DNA of 64,000 bases from Zea mays (Eukaryota; Streptophyta; Magnoliopsida; Poales; Poaceae), in assembly GCF_902167145.1 (NCBI RefSeq), contig NC_050096.1, forward strand, positions 180,579,825 through 180,643,824, read 5' to 3'. The first letter of the stretch is position 1, and each line of letters opens with the position of its first letter. Below the pieces are notes generated by a model, which worked only from the letters and a program-made list of their open reading frames with translations, ran no database searches and was not told the origin of the DNA. This document shows positions 59,101-64,000 of this stretch, one piece after another. The translations under genes and the position numbers were made by a program.

Positions 59101-59395
59101 GCACCATCACAACGTTGGCGAGCCACGTGGGGTAGGCCACTGGCTCGATAAATTTGGCCTCTAGGAGGCGTTGTACCTCGGCTTTGGCGGCTTCTGTCTT
59201 CTCGTCAGACATTTTGCGGAGCCGCTGTTTTTTCGGTCTCACCGAAGGGTCGATTCCCAAGCTGTGCTCAATGATGGATCGGCTGACCCCGACCAGGTCG
59301 AGGGCGGACCAGGCGAAGATGTCTTTGTTCTTGGACAAACAGCAGAAGAGTTTCTCCTCGTCATGCGAAGTGAGGTCTTCGCTGATGGTGACCGT
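56186..59395 (-). CDS. pol of element C: RT, RNase H, integrase (intact)
   Basis: The enzyme part of the polyprotein reads without a stop from just after TAG 59396-59398 to 56186. An internal ATG gives 1050 codons from 59338. Residues counted from that ATG: RT with CFSGYHQ near 126 and YVDDIVV at 188. RNase H with HCDGAW near 474 and NIAEYEAV. Integrase with a zinc site (HSGTCGSHAG...CEAC), Asp 777 (WGLDIVGP), Asp 837 (TVDNGKQF) and Glu 873 (VVERANG). The C-terminus has WEGPFIV. All catalytic residues are present and the length is normal. It would need read-through of the TAG and a working gag, which this copy lacks. Confidence 0.93.
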   Translation of the reverse strand, partial: TVTISEDLTSHDEEKLFCCLSKNKDIFAWSALDLVGVSRSIIEHSLGIDPSVRPKKQRLRKMSDEKTEAAKAEVQRLLEAKFIEPVAYPTWLANVVMVQKKSGKWRMCIDFTSLNKACPKDNFPLPRINKIVDSAAGCEVMSLLDCFSGYHQIYMKEEDKASTSFITPFGTYCFIRMPEGLKNVGSTFSRLTKTVLEGQVGRNIFTYVDDIVVASRSKEDHLADLAETFANMRDARLRLNPKKCVFGVRQGKILGYLVSHRGIEANPTKIQAIINMTPPQSARDVQRLTGRLAALNRFISKSAERSLPFLKTLRGAKDFAWGPEQAAAFASLKQYLSKLAVLTSPDSSLPLLLYVAASPHVVSTALVQEQTIEGVIRKCPVYYVSEVLTASKCNMTELEKIAYAVVMSSRKLRHYFEAFKVRVTSDRGLGELFRNSEASVRIAKWAAELSGYHITFEPRTAIKSQVLVDFVVDWTGPITQPDPSAEKVWTIHCDGAWCHAGAGAATVITSPAGVKHRYATRLSFALESDRCTNNIAEYEAVILGLRKLRALGVTTCIIRTDSKVVDGQVEKDYAAKDPALMQYLAAIRSLERQFKGFTLQHVDRAKNEEADALAKAAARGESLPSDMFYHVIGTPAVRSPEGLQITNDSEGHRIVNLIMTEDWRAPITLFLQGYYHPTDINKAKRLKHRSRDFALIEGQHYKKGVSQPMLKCVTETEGVQIMREVHSGTCGSHAGPRALAAKVIRQGFCWPAMICAANRVTRSCEACQKFSPRSGSPSQFTKLIAHTWPLQRWGLDIVGPLPTAQGNLKFTFVAVEYFTKWIEVRAVSTITSKTAQKFFWQNIVCRFGVPSELTVDNGKQFDSQDFKDFCFSIGTKLAFASVYQPQSNGVVERANGKIFTAVKKMLLDEKKGKWADLLPEAVWALNTTKCRATGFTSFRLLYGSEAMTPQEIKHGSPRTVSSAIPDVDEPTSKDLIDGDRVFALQALNKYQAQTKAWRDHAVIPREFSEGDLVLVRTARKESRGKLEPRWEGPFIVKTKASPSAYRLATPSGEDLEHSWNIDNLRKFFV

Positions 59396-61194
59396 CTACT
59401 TGGGCGTGGCCTGGTCGAGGGGAACAGTCTTGGTCCCGTCGTTGCTTTGTAGCTGTGCTTTGTCGTGTTCTTTGTCAGTTGGGCTGGCGGACGTGGGGAC
59501 CTCGCGCTGGGCCATGAGGCAGTGCATGTTTCTTTGCCCGGGGACGAAGTCCCGCTCTATGTTTCGCACAGTCTGCTGATTGCCGTAGACCGTGATGGCG
59601 CCTAGCGGACCTGGTATCTTCATGCACAGGTAAAGTCCATGAATGGCTGCCTCAAACTTGTTGATGGAGCCCCGGCCCATAATGGCGTTGTACGGATACA
59701 CCATATCGACGATATCGAAGGTCACTTGCTCACTTCGGGCATTGGGTGCTACACCGAAGGAGAGGGGCAACTCTATTTTGCCGACGGGAAACGTGCCCTT
59801 GCCGCCGAAGCCATACAGTGGGTTGTCCGAAGGCTTGAGCAGGCTGTGGCTTATGCCCATGCGGTCGAAGGCATGGAGGAAAATGATGTCTGCTTGGCTG
59901 CCATTGTCGACTAGGACTTTGTACAGGTCCAACCTGCCATGCTGCAGTTGATAACCATGGCGTCGATGTGGGGGGCACTGCGCAGATCGACGTCTCGGGC
60001 GTCGAAGGTTAGCGGCACATGGGACCACTTCGTCTGCACGACCGGATCGGTGATGGCGACGTGGTTGATGCTGCGGTAGTGGTCCCGCTTCTGCCGCTTC
60101 GTGTCGAAGTCGGCGCTGGACCCCCCAGTGATCATATGAATGACTCCGCGATACGGCTGATCGGCGAAGTCCTCTTGCTTTGGGGCATGGGGGTGGTGGA
60201 TGTTTTGTTGTTGCTGGTGTGGAGGTGGGGGTGGGGGAGGTACGATTTGTACCTCCTGGTGGTGTTGGTAAGCGTGGTGCGGTGGATGCGGAGCGGGGGC
60301 GTGAATGTATGGCAGGGGGGTTGCTGATATGTGTGCGCGACAACTCTAGGGTTGTCGGCTGGTTGTGCCCGTGCCATCCTGTCTCTGGTGGCCTTCGTCT
60401 CTGGGCAGTCTCTGGTTTGGTGGGCGCAGTCTTCGCCGTGGAACAGGCAGTAAAATCGGCGCGGCTGCTGCGCACGTCCCCGGCCCCGACCGCGAGTTCC
60501 GTTCCCGTGGCCCTGGGGGATATTCCTGGCGGCGAGGGGCCTCGCCAGCGGGGTGCTGGTTGGCGATGTTGTTGACTTGCTGCTGATTGCGGCCGTCCCG
60601 ACCGGAGTCTGGCTGCGAAGGCCTCGTCCACGTGCGGCTGGACTGAGGAGTGTCTTTGGGTTTCCTCTGAGACTCGAGTTTGCGCTGGTGGAGCTCTTCG
60701 GATCTGGCATATTTTTCAAACAGCTGATACAACTTCTGGAGGTTCTTGGGCGGATCCCTGATGCAGTGGCTGTAAAGGACGCCGGCCCGAAGGCCACTGA
60801 TGGCGTAGTGGATGGCGATTTGGTCATCGACCGAAGGCAGCTGTGACTTGAGGGTCAGAAACTTGCGGTAGTACTCCCGCAGAGTCTCTTTTTCCAGCTG
60901 CTTGCAGAGTGAAAGTTCAGCCAAGGCGTCGGTGTCTGGGCGGTACCCTTGGAAGTTGAGCAGGAATTTGTCCCGGAGGCTTTGCCAGGAGTCGATGGAC
61001 AACGGGGGCAACCTGGAGTACCAGGTGAGAGCTGGGCCTTCGAGGGCGATGATGAAGGACTTGGCCATCGTGGCGTCGTCCCCTCCATAAGATGCAACGG
61101 TGACCTGATAACTCATGATGTACTGTGCTGGGTCAGTGCTGCCGTTGTACTTGGGATATGTCCCTGCCCAGAAGTTGGCAGGCCAAGGTGTCAC
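59396..61194 (-). pseudogene. gag-protease of element C (frameshifted)
   Basis: Gag starts near 61194 (TPWPANFWAGTYPKYNGSTDP), with a retrotransposon-gag capsid core (WYSRLPPLSIDSW, LREYYRKFLTLKSQLP) to about 60600. The frame then changes near 60470 (a CCHC-like CLFHGEDCAHQTRDC block follows), again near 60140 and near 59945, where the protease segment VLVDNGSQADIIF begins. The protease frame is open to TAG 59396-59398, directly after Pro-Lys, and is in frame with RT. At least three indels therefore separate gag from protease. Confidence 0.8.
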
Positions 61195-61245
61195 TTGCAG
61201 GTGTGGCGCCAGGGGACTTCGCTCATCAAGGTAGTTGACACCTTG

Positions 61246-61887
61246 TGTTGGAGACTTGTTCTTAAGTGCTAAGAGTTAAGAACAAGGCAACATAGAAAAT
61301 GTTAGTCGTTAAAGTCCTTCGTCCTCCGAAGCCTTATTTCCCTTAGGATATAATGGTTTACGGACGAAGGTTATGAAGGACGTACCTTCATAAATTCATT
61401 AAACAATGACGAAGGAGAAAATGTAAAGGATATAAAAGACAATATGAACGATTATTTATTATTATCAAGCATAAACAGAAATATTATTGAATTACAAGTG
61501 TACCTTTAGTTGAGAGGAGATGACAATACAAGCGTGACGCAAAAAGTGAATGCCAAGTCAGCGTGAACAGTACGGGGATACTGTTCACCTATTTATAGGC
61601 ACGGGACACAGCCCTTACAAAATTACATTCATGCCCTTTACATTTGATAATAATTCTATAGTAGTCTATCAAGGTCTGAATAGCCTTTTCATCTTTAAGT
61701 CGGTTCCACTCTTTGCTGTCACGCCGAAGCTTTCCTGCTCGCACCTTCGGCTCCGTATCAACCTTCGTATTATTCTGGTCTACTGCAATGCCAACTTTAG
61801 TCCGAGGATACCTGTTCACACATTGTACTCCAGAAATACTGTTAAATCCTGTTTTTGAGGACCTTCGGATGCCGAAGGTCCCCAACA
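61246..61887 (-). repeat. 3' LTR of element D (642 bp)
   Basis: On the minus strand it starts TGTTGGGGACCTTCGGC and ends TCTCCAACA. A TATA box (CTATAAATA, minus strand) lies near 61590. Just inside it (61888-61904, minus strand) AATATTGCGAGGGCTAC is the polypurine tract, similar to that of the Huck-like elements. Confidence 0.8.
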
Positions 61888-62042
61888 GTAGCCCTCGCAA
61901 TATTAATTTGTTCGAAATAATAAATTTAGATTGCGATATGGACAAAGGCTTTACGCCGAAGGTCCGAAAAAACACCTTCCCTTTGCTAGAATAGCAACAT
62001 TCACTGACAAGTGGGGTCTTTCAATTTTCAACGCACCGAGCG

Positions 62043-62050
62043 TATAAATA
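62043..62050 (+). promoter_or_regulatory. Putative TATA box for the antisense gene of element D
   Basis: TATAAATA in the context GAGCGTATAAATACAGTC, 150 bp upstream of ATG 62193. The same arrangement is found in elements A and C. Confidence 0.6.
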
Positions 62051-62192
62051 CAGTCATACCGCAAACTCATTTGGCACGCTTTCTGGCCGACCACTCCCGC
62101 TCACTCAATTTTTAGCTTTTGTGCACTAAGATTTGCTGAGCTTTTAGTTTTGAAGCTTCGGCTTTGAAAACAGTTTTTTAGTGTTTCCGAAG

Positions 62193-64000
62193 ATGTCTGA
62201 AGCTGCTAAGAAGGCTGCTGCTGAGATGAAGCTGAGTCTTGATGAAGAGAAGAACTTAGGGTTTCTTATAGCGATGTCGAAGACCAACACAGAAAAAATC
62301 ACCAAGGAGATTCTGGAAGGTTTGTATGAAGATACTGGTGACAGTGAAAGTTATGATGTGGACAGCGGTGGCGAAGACTCCGAAGATCGTCCCTGGCGAC
62401 CAAGCCATTCAGTTTATGGTAAATCAACTATCAAAGAGAATCATCTTGTTAACATGAAAGGAAGGTATTTCCGGGATTTGTCCGTTGTGAGGGCCGACGA
62501 AGGGGAGAAGACTTGTCCACACCCTGAAGAGAATGAAGTCGTAGTGTTCCGAAGCTTTTTGAAGGCTGGGCTACGATTTCCCTTGAGCAGCTTCGTCGTG
62601 GAAGTGCTGAAAATTTTCGAAGTCTATCTTCACCAACTTACCCCCGAGGCAATCATAAGGCTGAATATCTTCGTGTGGGCCGCGCGAAGCCAAGGTCTGA
62701 AGCCTGATGCAAAAAGTTTCTGCAATATGCACGAATTATCATACGAGACAATACCTTGGGGTAAGGAACAGTATCACAATAACTTTGGCTGCTACAATTT
62801 TGTTTCTCGGTCTGGGTCAAGCTGCCCCGTGCCAACTTTTCGGAAGAGATGGCCCAACGGCTGGATGACAGAATGGTTCTATGTAAAAAATGATCTGAAA
62901 GCACGAGAAGATATCAAAGGTATAATTATGCGCCCTATTTGGCAAAGCTTCGGCCTTCGCAGGCCGAAGGTTGAAATGAATGAAGCTGCCGAAGAATGCC
63001 AGAGAGCCTTCGGCGTTGTCTGCTCTTTTATAGGGACAAGGGACTTAGTACAAGAGCATATCGCCTTCAGGGTATGGCCGCTTGCGGAGAAATGGGAAAT
63101 GCCACAAGAAACCATAAAAGAGGCCGACGAAGGTGGACTTGTCAGGTTTAAGTACACTTTTAAGTTTGGAGATAAATTTATTGAGCCAGATGATGAGTGG
63201 TTAAAAAGCATTGACAATTTAAGTGATGAGCTGCTTGGGACCTATTCAAAGGCCGAAGATACTGCAATGTCAGCAGCCTTCGGAGGCCGAAAAAAGAAGA
63301 GGCTAAATCGGGTATTTGATGCAATCGGGTTTGTTTACCCTGACTATTGCTATCCCATCCGAAGGCAGAAGAGAAAAAACACAACTTCTGCAATAGAAGA
63401 AACTGCAACTGCTCCTAGCGAGCCAGAACCGAAAAGAAAGAAGATAAAGGTTCTTACACATCGGCCGCGCTATATTGAACCAGCTTCGGTGCCCGAGTTT
63501 ACCGGAGAAACTTCTTCGGCCACCGAAGCTGAAAAACCAACCGAGCCAGCCTTGTTGCCAGAAGTCGCAGAAACGGCCGAAGTGCCAACAAAGATAGAAT
63601 TGGAACAATCAAACATTTTGTTATCAGAAACACAAGAGAAAGCCGAAGCGCCGTCCACAGAAAAAATGGAAGAGGAGAAAGAAGCAACTGAGGGCTCCAA
63701 AACATCAGGAGTTTTGAGTCCTGCATTAAACGTTGAGACAGTAAAAAATCAAAAAGTGCCAGCACTGACTCCGAAAAGAAAAAGGATGGCAAATGTGCTA
63801 GATGTTCTGGAAACGATCAAATCTTCAAGCACACCTCCGAAGAAGGCTGTTGTCATTCCTGAAACAGCAACTGAAATTTCTGGTTCTAAAGCTCCAGAGC
63901 AAGAGATTGAAGCCGAAGCTGGGCCCTCAGAGCCCGCAAAGATAAAACCCTTGGAAAGCGAGGCAGAAAAAATAACAAAGCCAACTTTTGTTGAAGAAAC
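62193..64000 (+). CDS. Antisense gene of element D, first exon, open to the window edge
   Basis: I read every codon from ATG 62193 to the last base: 602 codons with no stop. Residues 1-90 are acidic with a Lys-rich start. About 105-290 is the conserved domain shared with the genes of A and C: VVVFRSFLKAGLRFPLSSFV, VYLHQLTPEAI, NGWMTEWFYVKN, then EHIAFRVWPLAEKWEM. After about residue 350 it becomes a Pro/Glu/Lys/Ser/Thr-rich low-complexity tail with several basic clusters (KKKR, PKRKKIK, PKRKR) that could be nuclear localisation signals. No splice site is needed within the window. Unlike the copies in A and C it has no lesion. The function is unknown. The PF04195-like assignment is from family knowledge. 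Confidence 0.75.
   Translation, partial: MSEAAKKAAAEMKLSLDEEKNLGFLIAMSKTNTEKITKEILEGLYEDTGDSESYDVDSGGEDSEDRPWRPSHSVYGKSTIKENHLVNMKGRYFRDLSVVRADEGEKTCPHPEENEVVVFRSFLKAGLRFPLSSFVVEVLKIFEVYLHQLTPEAIIRLNIFVWAARSQGLKPDAKSFCNMHELSYETIPWGKEQYHNNFGCYNFVSRSGSSCPVPTFRKRWPNGWMTEWFYVKNDLKAREDIKGIIMRPIWQSFGLRRPKVEMNEAAEECQRAFGVVCSFIGTRDLVQEHIAFRVWPLAEKWEMPQETIKEADEGGLVRFKYTFKFGDKFIEPDDEWLKSIDNLSDELLGTYSKAEDTAMSAAFGGRKKKRLNRVFDAIGFVYPDYCYPIRRQKRKNTTSAIEETATAPSEPEPKRKKIKVLTHRPRYIEPASVPEFTGETSSATEAEKPTEPALLPEVAETAEVPTKIELEQSNILLSETQEKAEAPSTEKMEEEKEATEGSKTSGVLSPALNVETVKNQKVPALTPKRKRMANVLDVLETIKSSSTPPKKAVVIPETATEISGSKAPEQEIEAEAGPSEPAKIKPLESEAEKITKPTFVEE

Larger units (their letters stand above)
50997..61245 (-). 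mobile_element. Tat-type Ty3/gypsy element C, interrupted by element D
   Basis: Its 3' LTR (50997-51509) is at the left. Rightward follow the antisense gene, a tandem repeat region, pol and gag. Element D is inserted at 61246, some 50 bases before the gag start in element direction. The 5' LTR must therefore lie outside the window. The bases next to the left border (CATTC, 50992-50996) would be one copy of the target duplication. Pol is intact and gag is damaged. I did not assign it to a named maize family. Confidence 0.82.
61246..64000 (-). mobile_element. Tat-type Ty3/gypsy element D (left part; body beyond the right edge)
   Basis: Only the 3' LTR (61246-61887), the polypurine tract and the antisense gene are in the window. 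Gag-pol should follow to the right on the minus strand. It is inserted in element C, and CCTTG (61241-61245) would be one copy of the target duplication. Its LTR is related to the LTR at 32214. Confidence 0.78.

Noticed and set aside
32214..61887. LTRs at 32214 and 61246 as the two ends of one element
   Set aside because: They are in opposite orientation, so they cannot be partners. They are separate members of one family.
50997..61887. LTRs at 50997 and 61246 as a pair around element C
   Set aside because: Length and sequence differ clearly. The 61246 LTR adjoins a polypurine tract on its right side, so it belongs to element D.

Overview
The window is plant nuclear DNA, most likely maize or a close Zea relative. 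It shows grass transposon families: two Huck-like Ty3/gypsy copies, an Opie/Ji-like Sirevirus with a tRNA-iMet-type primer site, a Helitron with grass consensus ends, CACTA elements and a Tourist-like MITE. Nearly everything I can name is transposable element. The only host-gene sequences recognised are broken: a plant cysteine oxidase (PCO) pseudogene and a protein phosphatase 2C (PP2C) fragment captured by the Helitron.

Layout. 1-3716: 5' part of a minus-strand Ty1/copia element whose polyprotein frame I read codon by codon and found open for 1160 codons to the window edge. It sits in the last recognisable exon of the PCO pseudogene (3717-5078). 5100-11598: degenerate sequence with Sirevirus-type LTR remnants, a CACTA-like terminus, a duplicated pair of tandem repeats, a TA/GA microsatellite and a gypsy RT fragment. 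11599-13154: Helitron with PP2C exons and a tRNA-like SINE segment. 13166-28189: complete Huck-like element A, minus strand, TSD GTGAT. 28190-32213: AT-rich, possibly low-copy sequence holding a deleted CACTA element (TSD CCG) and a MITE.

From 32214 the window is a nest. An LTR of family X (32214) is cut by a Sirevirus (starts 32874). The Sirevirus LTR is split by Huck-like element B (32973-47026, TSD ATAAG). The Sirevirus pol is cut at 50997 by Tat-type element C (minus). Element C is cut at 61246 by element D, whose LTR belongs to family X and whose body runs off the right edge.

Main observations. (1) Elements A, C and D each carry a related gene antisense to gag-pol, between pol and the 3' LTR. 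Each has a TATA box about 140-170 bp before the ATG. Two have apparent five-exon GT-AG structures, and the copy in D is open for 602 codons to the window edge. Element B has lost it or replaced it with unrelated sequence. (2) In all three gypsy gag-pols a single in-frame TAG sits between protease and reverse transcriptase, directly after a Pro-Lys pair. (3) Element B is one uninterrupted frame of 2166 codons broken only by six nonsense codons. Across A and B, eight copy-specific stops fit C-to-T change at CAG, CAA or CGA codons, as expected from cytosine methylation and deamination.
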